Shown: positions 17,181-26,029, counted from the stretch's first letter. The stretch is DNA of 64,000 nucleotides from an uncultured Oscillospiraceae bacterium (GCA_910588105.1 CAJUQD010000006.1:1-64000), one strand, 5' to 3'. Translations and numbers: made by a program. Notes: generated by a model from the letters alone, not told the origin.

Positions 17181-18259
17181 TCACCTCCCCTGATGGCGTT
17201 GGTGGTCTCCTTGTCGAAGAAATGCTTGCGCTCAAAGGTAAAGGACGCGGTGTCCCCCACCTTGTAGTCCCGCCAGCCCTTGAGCTTGGCGGAAATCTTG
17301 GCCCCGGCGGTTTTCACGCCGCCGATATGGCCGTGGACCAGGGTATTCATGCCCAGGTTCTCGTTGGAGGATACCGTGACGGGCACGTCCGCCCCCTCCA
17401 CGATATTCTCCGGGCGGACACCCAGGGTGATCTCCTTGTTCTGGTAGGCCCGCAGGATGCGCTGCTCCTCCGGGGTGAGGGACACCTGGAATCCTGCGCC
17501 GGTGAGCTTACCGCCGCCCACCCGCACGTTGTAGAAGTTCATGGGGGGCAGGCCGATGAAGCTGGCCACAAACACGTTGGCCGGGCTGTCGTACAGCTCC
17601 AGGGGGGTGCCCACCTGCTGGACATGGCCCATGGACATACACACGATACGGTCCGCCAGGGTCAGCGCCTCGGTCTGGTCGTGGGTGACATAGAGCATGG
17701 TGGCCTTCAGCCGTTTGTGTAGCAGCAGGATTTCCCGCCGGGTGGCGCCGCGCAGCTTGGCGTCCAGGTTGGACAGCGGCTCGTCAAAGAGAAATACCTT
17801 GGGGTTGCGCACGATAGATCGGCCCATTGCCACCCGCTGGCGCTGACCGCCGGACAGCTGGGCGGGCTTCTTGTTGAGCTGGCTGGTCAGGCCCAGTATG
17901 TCCGCCGCCGCCATGACCTTTTTGTGGATGACGTTGGGGTTCTCCTTGCGCAGGGTAAGGGAGAACGCCATATTCTCATAGATGGTCATATGGCCGTACA
18001 GGGCGTAGCTTTGGAATACCATGGCCATATCCCGGTCCTTAGCAGGGGTGGCGGTGATGTCCTTTCCGTCCAGCAGCAGTTTGCCGGCGGAGATGTCCTC
18101 CAGCCCGGCCACCATGCGCAGGGTAGTGGACTTGCCACAGCCGGAGGGACCCACCAGCACAATGAGCTCGCCGTCCTTCACGTCCAGATTGAAGTCAAAG
18201 ACCGCCTGCACATGATTGTCGTATATCTTGTCGATATGCTGCAAATTCAGTGTCGCCAT
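17177..18259 (-). CDS. Sugar ABC transporter ATPase (MsmX/UgpC type), copy 2
   Basis: 360 residues. Walker A is GPSGCGKST, the signature LSGGQRQRVAMGRS, Walker B VFLFDEPLSNLDAK, then THDQTEALTLADR and a C-terminal regulatory domain. It is paralogous to the ATPase at 11124. It is embedded among four small membrane-protein genes downstream of the binding protein and permeases, and overlaps TM3 by ATGA. This makes it the natural partner of the permeases at 21695 and 22598. LplBC-type importers usually borrow a shared MsmX, so a dedicated ATPase is a local feature. Confidence 0.92.
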   Translation of the reverse strand: MATLNLQHIDKIYDNHVQAVFDFNLDVKDGELIVLVGPSGCGKSTTLRMVAGLEDISAGKLLLDGKDITATPAKDRDMAMVFQSYALYGHMTIYENMAFSLTLRKENPNVIHKKVMAAADILGLTSQLNKKPAQLSGGQRQRVAMGRSIVRNPKVFLFDEPLSNLDAKLRGATRREILLLHKRLKATMLYVTHDQTEALTLADRIVCMSMGHVQQVGTPLELYDSPANVFVASFIGLPPMNFYNVRVGGGKLTGAGFQVSLTPEEQRILRAYQNKEITLGVRPENIVEGADVPVTVSSNENLGMNTLVHGHIGGVKTAGAKISAKLKGWRDYKVGDTASFTFERKHFFDKETTNAIRGGE

Positions 18260-18271
18260 GTCCCTGCCTCC

Positions 18272-18763
18272 TTATACACCCTGGGTCCTCAGAGACTTCA
18301 GATGTGCCTCCAGCTCGCCGCAGCGGATGAAATTCACCACCGCCGCCGCCAAAAGGCAGGCCGCGGAGGCAATGAGATAGACCAGTACCCGGATGAACTG
18401 TCCGTCCTGCATGACCACCACGTTCTCGCCGTTCACCAGGGTAGCGGCGGCGTGGGCCCGCACGGGGATGATGAAGATGCGCACAATCTGGAGCGCCCCA
18501 ATGGCGGCCAGCAGGTAGGAATAATTCCTTTTGTAATTCTTCACACCCTCCGAGGACAGGAATACCGCAAGCATGAACACCAGATTGTACACAATGGAGG
18601 CGCCGATGAGGATGTTGTAATAGTAGGTGTTCACATCCGATTTATAGATGCTGACAAAGTAAAACACATCGAACAAGATGCCCAAGATGGCCAGGTTGGA
18701 CGAGAGCGAATTCTTGATGAACCGCATCCGGTCACGTTGGATGGTACGTTCTTCAGCTGTCAT
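18272..18763 (-). CDS. Unknown 4-helix membrane protein (TM2)
   Basis: Family not recognised. 163 residues with predicted helices near 20-40, 48-70, 82-100 and 125-147. A polar extracytoplasmic loop between helices 3 and 4 contains ATLVNGENVVVMQDGQ, and the basic tail ends ELEAHLKSLRTQGV. The start ATG 18763 has GGAGGAG upstream and overlaps the stop of TM1 as ATGA. The ATPase follows after 12 nt. Architecture resembles TM1 and TM3 although sequence similarity by eye is slight. Confidence 0.8.
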   Translation of the reverse strand: MTAEERTIQRDRMRFIKNSLSSNLAILGILFDVFYFVSIYKSDVNTYYYNILIGASIVYNLVFMLAVFLSSEGVKNYKRNYSYLLAAIGALQIVRIFIIPVRAHAAATLVNGENVVVMQDGQFIRVLVYLIASAACLLAAAVVNFIRCGELEAHLKSLRTQGV

Positions 18764-19350
18764 CCGGCGCTCCTCCTCCCCTCTTCCACCAGCCCGGCCT
18801 CCTCTTTCATCAGCCGCACCTTCCATACCGTGTTGGCTGCCAGCAGCGCGCACACCGCCAGCAGCAGGCCGAACACAAAATAGTGCAGGTCGAACCAGAA
18901 GGTGGACTCGGTATACAGTGTGCCCCACATCTCGGCGTGCTCTTTGAGGGCGGCAAAGTCCACCTGGAGGAACTGGGCCTTGAAAATTTCAATGTAGGTA
19001 TGGGCAAACACGGCGTTATACACCCCCGCCGCCACAAACAGGCCGGTGGCCGCGTAATTGCCGATATAGTACCGGCGGCGGCTGTGGGTGTTGGTGACAA
19101 ACAGCAGCACCCCCAGCAGGATCTGCCCGATGCTGTACATCAGGAACATGCGGTTGAATTCCTGCATGTTATAGTAGACGATGGAGCCGGACACATCGGT
19201 CTGGAAGGGATTGCTGGGATTGCGCATGGTGTCGTAGAGGCTGTCATACAAATCGGTCATAATGCCCAGCGCATAGAGGAAAAAGATCGCGCTTGTGATG
19301 ACAGCCGCCAGACAGAGGATCTTCTGCGCGGTCATTTGCTTTTTATACAT
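18760..19350 (-). CDS. Unknown 4-helix membrane protein (TM1)
   Basis: Family not recognised. 196 residues; helices near 12-32, 66-86, 94-116 and 152-172. An outer loop of about 35 residues between helices 1 and 2 (MRNPSNPFQTDVSGSIVYYN) and another between 3 and 4 are rich in aromatic and acidic residues. It follows the binding-protein gene by 110 nt and overlaps TM2 by ATGA. GGAGG precedes the start. Likely part of the same transport system by position. Confidence 0.8.
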   Translation of the reverse strand: MYKKQMTAQKILCLAAVITSAIFFLYALGIMTDLYDSLYDTMRNPSNPFQTDVSGSIVYYNMQEFNRMFLMYSIGQILLGVLLFVTNTHSRRRYYIGNYAATGLFVAAGVYNAVFAHTYIEIFKAQFLQVDFAALKEHAEMWGTLYTESTFWFDLHYFVFGLLLAVCALLAANTVWKVRLMKEEAGLVEEGRRSAG

Positions 19351-19460
19351 GACGACCTCCTCCCAGGGAAATCGCTTCTCCCCGGCCGGGGGGCGCGCCC
19401 CCGGCCGGTGGAAAGCTCAGGATAGTTTGACTGGCCGCAGACTGTGTTGCGGGAGCCCGG

Positions 19461-21611
19461 TCACTTCAGGGTCTCGTAATAGGCGATGTCCTTCTCCCAG
19501 GCGCTCTGCTTGATGGCCAGATACTGCTTGCCGGACCAGCTGCCGGCCACGTTGTCGGCGGTGCCGACGGCGTCCTGCATGGCCGCGTTGGTATAGCCGT
19601 TGACGATGAGCTCCAGCAGCATATTGCCGCCGTCCTTCTGCTGGTTGAAGCGGTCGGTGAGCTCGGTGTAGCCGTTGATGGTGTCGTTCTCCACCTTGGT
19701 GGTGGGCAGGACGGTGGGAACGCTGGTGTACCAGGGATTGGAGGCCAGGGCCAGCTCGGGGTGCTTGATGGTGCCCAGGCCGATGGCAGTGGAGATGTAG
19801 CCCGCGCCCTCCTTGCCGACCTCGTGGGTGCACTGGTACTCAAAGGCCTGGCTCTTCAGGAAGGACAGGGTGGAACCCAGATACCACCTGGCATAGTTGG
19901 TGTAGTTACCACCGGCCAGATCCCACAGCTCCTTCTCGCAGGCCTCGGAGATCTTGGGCATTTCGTTGCCGTTAAACAGGAAGGTCTCGCTGGAGCGCCA
20001 CGCCTCGGGGCCGTAGCTCATGAGGATCTGGCCCTCCTCGGAGTAGGCGAAGTCGATCAGGGCCAGGCAAGCGTTGAGCTTGTCAGTGCTGTCGCCCACG
20101 CCGGACTTGGAGATACCCCAGCCGTCGGTCTTGACGGAACGCCAGGACTCGGTAAAGCGCATGAACTGCTCGCCGGTGCCGTCGTCCCAGCGGGCCACGG
20201 GAACCATGACGGCCATGTACTTCTCGCCCTCGTCGCCGTCCTTGTTCAGCTTGGTGGCGTTCATCAGGGTCTGGGTCTGGTTATAGTCGTAGTGCATGAA
20301 GCCCAGGTCATTCTCCAAATAGGTGCCCGAGCTCTCCTCAGAGCCATCGATGAAGGCCTTGGAAAGCAGACCCTCCTCCGCCATGGCGTGCATCCGCTCC
20401 AGGGCCTCGTAGGTCTCTTTCTCCTGGCGGGCGTCGTGGAGCTTGTTGTCATTGCCCACGTACAGGTAGTCCTGGCGGGACTCCAGGCCGCGCACGCCGA
20501 ACAGGGTGCCAGCAAAGCGGAACATATCAACCCGGCGCTGGTTGTTGTTGTCCTCGCGGGAGAACAGGCCCTGGACGGTGTCGGTGCCGTTGAGGGTCTG
20601 GGGGTTGGCCACCACACAGCGCAGCAGGGCCACCAGCTCGTCCGCGTCCCAGGCGGCGTTCTGGCCCACGAACAGGTCGGCGCGGTTGGTTCCGTAGTAG
20701 CCGTTATACGCCTCATCGATGTAGGTGCGCAGCATGTTGACGGCGGCCACACCGTCCATGGAGCCGGCGGCGTTCATCTTCTCAATGATGTTCCCGCCCG
20801 CATCATAGTCCTTGGTGAGCTTCTCCACGCCGGAGCCATCGGCCTTGACCACGTCGATCTCCACCTTGCCGGAAGTGGGCATATAGGGCTGGTAGGAGGG
20901 GGCGGCGGTCTTGTTGCTGGCGTCGGCGGCAAACTCGCCCTCGCCGTTGAGCAGCTTCTCCACCCAGTCCGTGCGCATCAGGGGCATACGCTCGATGTCG
21001 TCCACGCCGTCAAAGTAGGGGCTGAAGTAGATGGCGCCGGTGTCGGTGTTGCCGGTGATGGACATGCGGACGATGGGGTTGAGCTCCAGGTACGCCTTGA
21101 AATTGGGCATCAGGTCCAGGTACTCGGCGATGTTGACCATATTGCCGGCCTCGCCGTTCTCAGTGAGCTTGGTGGCGGTGCCGCTGACCATGTCCACCTC
21201 GTTGAGCCGCTCCTTCCAGAAGTCGAACTCCTTGGAGGCGCTGTTGCCCTGGTACTGGTTCTCAAAGACCACGTTCAGCTGGTTCTGCACCTCCACCCAG
21301 GTGGGCTTGAGCTCGCCGGTGTGGTAGGTGTTGCCGTCGGCCAGCTGGATGCCGTCGCCGGCGGTCTCCGCGTCGAAGAACAGCCCGGTCTTGGCGCTGT
21401 TATAGCCGGTGGCCATGCGCAGCTTGGTGCCGGGGGCGTAGGTCAGGCCCTGGGGCTCGGGGGCCTGGCTGGACTCGTTCCCGGCGGGGGCGCTGGACTG
21501 GGCAGGGGGATCGGATTCCTGGACCTGGACGCTGGGGCCGCAGCCGGACAGAAGGGCAGCGGTCATCACGATGGCAAGAAGCACCGCGATCAGGGACTTA
21601 TACTTTTTCAT
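19461..21611 (-). CDS. Extracellular solute-binding lipoprotein for pectin oligomers
   Basis: Binding component of the oligosaccharide importer, 716 residues, larger than usual CUT1 binding proteins (~430) and in the LplA/YtcQ size class or above. A lipoprotein signal MKKYKSLIAVLLAIVMTAAL ends in LSGC with the lipid Cys at 24. A Ser/Pro/Glu-rich linker follows. The mature part is acidic with many aromatic residues (WRSVKTDGWGISKSGVG near the hinge region). AAGGAGG precedes ATG 21611. It lies 83 nt after the LplC-type permease. The ligand, oligogalacturonide or rhamnogalacturonide, is inferred from the locus. Confidence 0.9.
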   Translation of the reverse strand: MKKYKSLIAVLLAIVMTAALLSGCGPSVQVQESDPPAQSSAPAGNESSQAPEPQGLTYAPGTKLRMATGYNSAKTGLFFDAETAGDGIQLADGNTYHTGELKPTWVEVQNQLNVVFENQYQGNSASKEFDFWKERLNEVDMVSGTATKLTENGEAGNMVNIAEYLDLMPNFKAYLELNPIVRMSITGNTDTGAIYFSPYFDGVDDIERMPLMRTDWVEKLLNGEGEFAADASNKTAAPSYQPYMPTSGKVEIDVVKADGSGVEKLTKDYDAGGNIIEKMNAAGSMDGVAAVNMLRTYIDEAYNGYYGTNRADLFVGQNAAWDADELVALLRCVVANPQTLNGTDTVQGLFSREDNNNQRRVDMFRFAGTLFGVRGLESRQDYLYVGNDNKLHDARQEKETYEALERMHAMAEEGLLSKAFIDGSEESSGTYLENDLGFMHYDYNQTQTLMNATKLNKDGDEGEKYMAVMVPVARWDDGTGEQFMRFTESWRSVKTDGWGISKSGVGDSTDKLNACLALIDFAYSEEGQILMSYGPEAWRSSETFLFNGNEMPKISEACEKELWDLAGGNYTNYARWYLGSTLSFLKSQAFEYQCTHEVGKEGAGYISTAIGLGTIKHPELALASNPWYTSVPTVLPTTKVENDTINGYTELTDRFNQQKDGGNMLLELIVNGYTNAAMQDAVGTADNVAGSWSGKQYLAIKQSAWEKDIAYYETLK

Positions 21612-21694
21612 GATATCCTCCTTAATGTCTGTTTGATTTTCACTTTCCGGCACAGCCGGGGAAGCACACACGTAAATATCGTTCCCAGCGGGCG

Positions 21695-22585
21695 TTACTC
21701 CTTCACGCCGCCCACGTTGACACCCTTTGCAAAATACTTTTGGATAAAGGGGTAGATGATGAGGATGGGGACGATGGAGCACACGATGAGGGCGTAGATC
21801 ACCGAATCGGCGGCAAAGGCCTCGTTCCAGCCCGCCATGGCCTCCGGGTCGGTATACTGCTCCAGCCGGAGGCGGATGAACACCTGAAGCGGGTGCTCGT
21901 TGGAGTTGGAGATCATCTGCCGGGCCCAAAAGTATCCGTTCCAGCGGGAGATTGCGAAGAACAGGGCCACGGTGGCGATGGTGGATTTGCTCATGGGGAT
22001 GTACACCTTGCTGAGCACCTGGAACTCGGTGGCGCCGTCCACAACGGCGGCCTCCTCAATCTCGGAGGGGACGCCCTCGAAGGCGTTGCGCAGCAGGATG
22101 ATGTTCATGGCCGCCATACCCATGGCGATGACCACCAGCCACTTGTCGTCGGTGATACCCGCGGCGGTGAACACCTTCTTGGTTGCCAGGTAGTTCAGGT
22201 ACTGGGGGACAATGCCCGCGGAGAACCACATGGTGAACACCAGGAAGAAGTTGAAAAACTTGCGGAACAGCAGCCGCCGCTTGGACAAAGCGTAGGCCCC
22301 CAAAATAGCGGTGAGCATGGACCACAGCGTGCCGTAGAGGGTAAGGAACAGGGTGTTGGAATAGGCGTTCCAGAACATGTTGTCCCCGAACATCCTGGCA
22401 AAGGCATCGAACTGGACGTCCTTGGGGAAGAGCACGACGGAGCCGTACTCTACGGCGGAGCGCCCGCTGATGGATGCGGACACCGCGTACACAAAGGGGT
22501 ACAGGCAGCACAGGGCAAACACCGTGAGCAGCGTGTAGCTGATGATCTTGAAAATCAGCTCGGAGGTTTCAAGCTTTCGTTTCAT
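21695..22585 (-). CDS. ABC transporter permease, LplC/YtcP type
   Basis: Inner-membrane permease of the CUT1 importer, 296 residues, with six predicted helices. The EAA motif, which docks the ATPase, is EIEEAAVVDGATEFQVLSKV near residue 190. The C-terminus KYFAKGVNVGGVKE is typical of the family. It follows the other permease by 12 nt and precedes the binding protein. With 22598 it should form the heterodimeric channel. Confidence 0.92.
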   Translation of the reverse strand: MKRKLETSELIFKIISYTLLTVFALCCLYPFVYAVSASISGRSAVEYGSVVLFPKDVQFDAFARMFGDNMFWNAYSNTLFLTLYGTLWSMLTAILGAYALSKRRLLFRKFFNFFLVFTMWFSAGIVPQYLNYLATKKVFTAAGITDDKWLVVIAMGMAAMNIILLRNAFEGVPSEIEEAAVVDGATEFQVLSKVYIPMSKSTIATVALFFAISRWNGYFWARQMISNSNEHPLQVFIRLRLEQYTDPEAMAGWNEAFAADSVIYALIVCSIVPILIIYPFIQKYFAKGVNVGGVKE

Positions 22586-22597
22586 AGCGCCCTCCCA

Positions 22598-23665
22598 TCA
22601 GTACAGCGACGTGTTGGATGCCTTACGGGCGATGGTGTTCGCCCCGATCACCAGCAGCATACCAATGACGTTGTTCATCATCTCCGCCGCCGCCGCGATT
22701 CCGGTGCCCGCGCTGGTCCCCGTGCCGGCCATGCCGCTGATCCGATTGGCAAAGGTGGACACCACATCGGCGGTGACATAGGTGTTGGTGTTGTAGAGCA
22801 GCAGCACCTTTTCATAGCCGATATTCAGCAGGGAGCCGATGCGTGTGATGAGCATGATGACAATGGTGGACAGGATGCTGGGCAGCACCACATAGCGCAT
22901 TTGGGCCATCTTGTCCGCCCCGTCGATCTGGGCGGCCTCATAGCTGGTGGGCGAGATGGCGATGATGGCGGCGAAGAACACGATGCTGTCATAGCCCGCG
23001 CTCTCCCAGATTCCGCTGATCTGATAGATGGAGCGGAAAAACGCCGGGTTGTTCAAAAGTCCCGCGTTAGCCACCTCCGGCGTGATGAACCCCAGCCCGG
23101 ACAGCGCCTGGCTGACAATGCCCATGCCGGTGGTCAGCGAGCCCTGCTTCACCAGCATGGTCACCAGGGACGTCATAACCACGGTGGACATGAACTTGGG
23201 CAGGTAGGTGAGCACCTGGTAGACGCTCCGGGCCGCGTTGGAGCGGATCTCATTGAAAAACAGCGCCAGGATGATGGGGATGGGGAAGCCGAAGCACAGC
23301 CCATAAAAGCTGAGGATGAAGGTGTTCCTCATCGCCCTCCAGAAGTCGGTGGAGAGCTGGTCCCCGCCCACCAGCAGCCGTCTGAAGTACGAAAAGCCGG
23401 AAAACAGCTGCTCGGAAACGGGCACAACGCTGTCCGACACCTTGAAGCATCCCAGCAGCTCGTACATGGGAAAATAGCGCCAGAACAGGAACACCAGCAG
23501 CATGGGAACCAGCATCACATACAGCCGCCAGTCCTTTATGATGGCCGTGCCCACGTGCCGCCAATAGTGCTTTTCCACATCGTCCCGGACCGCCTGTTCC
23601 GGGCTGATCCGATAGGCGCCGCTCGCATGGTCGAATTCAAGGAAATCCGCCGCCCTATCTTTCAT
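22598..23665 (-). CDS. ABC transporter permease, LplB/YteP type
   Basis: Partner permease, 355 residues. An N-terminal cytoplasmic extension of ~55 residues precedes the first helix (LYVMLVPMLLVFLFWRYFPM). The EAA motif is SYEAAQIDGADKMAQMRYVV, near residue 250. The extension is longer than in many LplB proteins. It lies 18 nt after the frameshifted membrane-protein gene, so they are presumably one transcript. Confidence 0.92.
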   Translation of the reverse strand: MKDRAADFLEFDHASGAYRISPEQAVRDDVEKHYWRHVGTAIIKDWRLYVMLVPMLLVFLFWRYFPMYELLGCFKVSDSVVPVSEQLFSGFSYFRRLLVGGDQLSTDFWRAMRNTFILSFYGLCFGFPIPIILALFFNEIRSNAARSVYQVLTYLPKFMSTVVMTSLVTMLVKQGSLTTGMGIVSQALSGLGFITPEVANAGLLNNPAFFRSIYQISGIWESAGYDSIVFFAAIIAISPTSYEAAQIDGADKMAQMRYVVLPSILSTIVIMLITRIGSLLNIGYEKVLLLYNTNTYVTADVVSTFANRISGMAGTGTSAGTGIAAAAEMMNNVIGMLLVIGANTIARKASNTSLY

Positions 23666-23683
23666 AGTTTACCTCCTCCTTTT

Positions 23684-24246
23684 TTATTCCTCCCGCGCAT
23701 GCAGGCGCAGGAGGTAGTGTTTTTGATCCTCATAGACACCGTCCAGCTTTCGCGCTATCCAGATGATCACAAAGGTAAATAAGAGGGAGAGGCTGTCCGT
23801 GGTGAAAAAGCCCACCACGCTCCCCGGCCTGGCCCCCAGCAAAAGGGCCACAGCCGCCCTCCCCGCCTGCATCAACACCTGCACCAGCAGGGGGAACACC
23901 AGGGACAAGTGCCCCGTGCGCACCCGCTCCCTGCCCAGCGCCTTGAGCAGCGCCACCGCAGCCACCGAGAGCAGGTTGCCCCCGCAATAGATCACATACT
24001 GCTCCGGGGTTGCCCCGGAAAACAGGCAAAACACCAGCCCCGCCTCCGCCGCGTGGATGCCCCCCACGCCCCCCAGCGCATGTACACAATAGAGGTGATG
24101 GCCGCGGCCAGCGACACGGTGAAGGGCTGGCCGGGGAACCACCAGTTGGCGGCCCTGACAATGATAAACTCAAACACAGCCAGCGCCAGCCCCAGCAGCG
24201 TCAGGTCGATGGCCCGGTATTCTTTCCACGTTCTCTGCCGTTTCAT
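23684..24246 (-). pseudogene. Polytopic membrane protein, first gene of the transporter block, -1 frameshift
   Basis: Two overlapping frames make one hydrophobic protein of about 187 residues with ~6 helices. The first frame reads MKRQRTWKEYRAIDLTLLGL to MRWGAWG. The second continues IHAAEAGLVFCLFSGATPEQ and ends LDGVYEDQKHYLLRLHAREE. The break is at G-tracts (on the plus strand C runs at 24060-24065 and 24069-24074); one extra G restores the frame. The pattern of an N-terminal helix with compact further helices recalls ECF substrate-binding components, but I cannot assign it. It may be a true null, a slippage/phase-variable switch, or a sequencing error. Confidence 0.7.
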
Positions 24247-24554
24247 CTGCCTTCAACTCCGAAACCTGTACAAATTGGACTAAATTCGCGCAAGGCGCAC
24301 TCTTTCCGCCGGCCAAAACCGCTGTTTTGACGCCCATCTCGTCTTATGCGACAAAATGCCGCATCGTTTTTTGTGCAATTTTACTCTATAGTTCCCTTTC
24401 TGTTCTACAGCAATTATATACATTGTCGAACGCCAAGTATATAGATAAAATAATTCATTTTATGTACAAAACAGATGCCCTCCCCCTCCGCCTATGTTCT
24501 TGGCGCGAGAGGGAGGGTATAATGGGACCTCCCAATCAAAAAGGAGGGATTTCC
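24247..24554. promoter_or_regulatory. Divergent control region between the transporter block and pectinesterase
   Basis: A 308-bp AT-rich gap without a gene. On the minus strand TTGCTG (24413-24408), a 17-nt spacer and TATAGA (24390-24385) form a candidate promoter for the transporter block. On the plus strand TATAAT (24518-24523) lies 31 nt before the pectinesterase ATG, with no good -35, fitting activator control by the AraC-type protein. A second AT-rich patch (24411-24470) could hold the operator. Confidence 0.5.
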
Positions 24555-25412
24555 ATGATCCATACCAATCCCGGCCAAAATCTGCAGCAGGTCCTGGACG
24601 ATGCCGCCCCCGGCTCCGAGCTCCGGCTTGCCCCGGGAGAGTACCGCATCAAATCCGCCATTTTCACCCCGGGCCTGACCATCTGCGGCGCAGGGGCCGG
24701 CCGCACCCGGATCGTCTGGGACGACTACGCCAAAAAGCGGGACGGGCGGGGGGTGGAACTTAATACCTTCCGCACCTGGACCATGGCGGTGTGCGCGGAT
24801 CACGTCACCATGCGGGGGCTATCCATCGTCAACAACGCCCTGCGCCCTGAGGAGCGGGGACAGGAGGTGGCGCTGAGCGTATACGGCGACGATTTTTTCA
24901 TGGAGGACTGCTGCCTCGCCTCCACCCAGGACACCCTGTTTTTAGGCCCCCTTCCCCCCGACCTCATCCGACGGTATGACGGCTTCCTCCCCAGCTCCCT
25001 CCGGCTGGACAAACCCTGCCGCCAGCGCTTTTCCCACTGCCTCATCGAGGGTACGGTGGACTTCATCTTCGGCTGCGGGGACGCAGTATTTGAGACATGT
25101 GAGATCCGCTCCCTCCGGGATGCCCGGAACGTGGGCTATGCCGCCGCCCCCGCCCACAGCCGGTCACAGGCCCGGGGATTCCGCTTCCAGAACTGCCGCT
25201 TCACGGCGGAGGACGGGGTGGAGCCCGGCTCCATCTATCTGGCCCGGCCCTGGCGGGACTATGGGCTGTGTACGTTCCAGAATTGTACCTATGGCCCCCA
25301 CATCTCGCCGCTGGGCTTCGACAAGTGGAGCGGCACCGGGCGGGACCGAACCGCCCGGTTCTGCGAAACTCCCCCGGTTGAGGGACGGGCAGGCTGGGTC
25401 AAAACGTTCTGA
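24555..25412 (+). CDS. Pectinesterase (CE8), intracellular
   Basis: Removes methyl esters from galacturonan, releasing methanol; 285 residues in a right-handed beta-helix. The catalytic regions are STQDTLFL (~124), GTVDFIFGCGDAVFE (~165, catalytic Asp) and ARPWRDYG (~230). It starts MIHTNPGQNLQQVLDDAAPG with no signal peptide, so it acts on imported methylated oligomers. AAGGAGG lies 6 nt before ATG 24555. It is alone on the plus strand, followed by a clear terminator. Confidence 0.93.
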   Translation: MIHTNPGQNLQQVLDDAAPGSELRLAPGEYRIKSAIFTPGLTICGAGAGRTRIVWDDYAKKRDGRGVELNTFRTWTMAVCADHVTMRGLSIVNNALRPEERGQEVALSVYGDDFFMEDCCLASTQDTLFLGPLPPDLIRRYDGFLPSSLRLDKPCRQRFSHCLIEGTVDFIFGCGDAVFETCEIRSLRDARNVGYAAAPAHSRSQARGFRFQNCRFTAEDGVEPGSIYLARPWRDYGLCTFQNCTYGPHISPLGFDKWSGTGRDRTARFCETPPVEGRAGWVKTF

Positions 25413-25502
25413 CCTGGTTTGGATGTTTGAAACGCGCCGCCGCGCAGACGGCACGAATAAAGCAGCTGCAAGCCGGACAAGGCGGGCCGCTGGAAAGCAA
25501 CA

Positions 25503-25529
25503 GGGAGCGCCGGTTAGACCGGCGCTCCC
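25503..25529 (+). terminator. Terminator between pectinesterase and the Cys-rich gene
   Basis: GGGAGCGCCGGT pairs with ACCGGCGCTCCC across a 3-nt loop; CTGGTATTTGTTTT follows on the plus strand. The position between convergent genes suggests it serves both. Confidence 0.75.
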
Positions 25530-25556
25530 CTGGTATTTGTTTTCCCCGCCGCCGGC

Positions 25557-26009
25557 TCAAGCCTCGGCCCGGGGCGTCCTTCTCTTGTACAGCACGATCT
25601 GGGGGTTAATCCCGCCCCCGCCATATTCGCACACCACCAAGTAGTCGTCATCGGCGGACAGGCCGTAGCACCGCTCGCTGCCCGGCCTTTCCACCTGGCA
25701 GCCCAGGTAGATGTCGCTGTCCCGCAGCAGCTTGATCCGCTGCCCATTGGGCAGGGTGTACTCCAAATTGATGTAGCCCCCGTTTAATGGAAACAACTCG
25801 GTGATCTGGGGCATATCCGGGATATTCAGGTCATTGAACTCCTGGATCAGTTGGTTTTTATACTCAAAGAACGATTTTTCACCGCCGCCCTTATAGCACT
25901 TGTACACCACGCACTCGTCTCCAAACGGGTGCCCGTCCGTCTCAGCGCATCCCTTGCACCGCTCCTTCATCCCGCAGCTGCCGCAGTCCGCCCCGCACAT
26001 AGACGCCAT
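25557..26009 (-). CDS. Small protein with N-terminal Cys cluster (DUF3795-like)
   Basis: 150 residues. The N-terminus has the pattern MCGADCGSCGMKERCKGC, then VVYKCYKG, resembling the metal-binding head of DUF3795-type proteins. The C-terminal ~90 residues (ITELFPLNGGYINLEYTLPN and onward) look like a small soluble beta-rich domain. GGAGG lies 7 nt before ATG 26009. Function unknown. It follows the malic enzyme gene by 20 nt, so it may be co-transcribed. Metal or iron-sulfur binding is likely but unproven. Confidence 0.75.
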   Translation of the reverse strand: MASMCGADCGSCGMKERCKGCAETDGHPFGDECVVYKCYKGGGEKSFFEYKNQLIQEFNDLNIPDMPQITELFPLNGGYINLEYTLPNGQRIKLLRDSDIYLGCQVERPGSERCYGLSADDDYLVVCEYGGGGINPQIVLYKRRTPRAEA

Positions 26010-26029
26010 TGATCTCCCTCCTGTCAAGT

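Noticed and set aside
19761..23782. Very long plus-strand open frames (664 and 680 codons) opposite the binding protein and permeases
   Set aside because: They are antisense to strongly supported genes, have no ribosome site, and read as low-complexity Gly/His/Val strings typical of the shadow frame of GC-rich codons.
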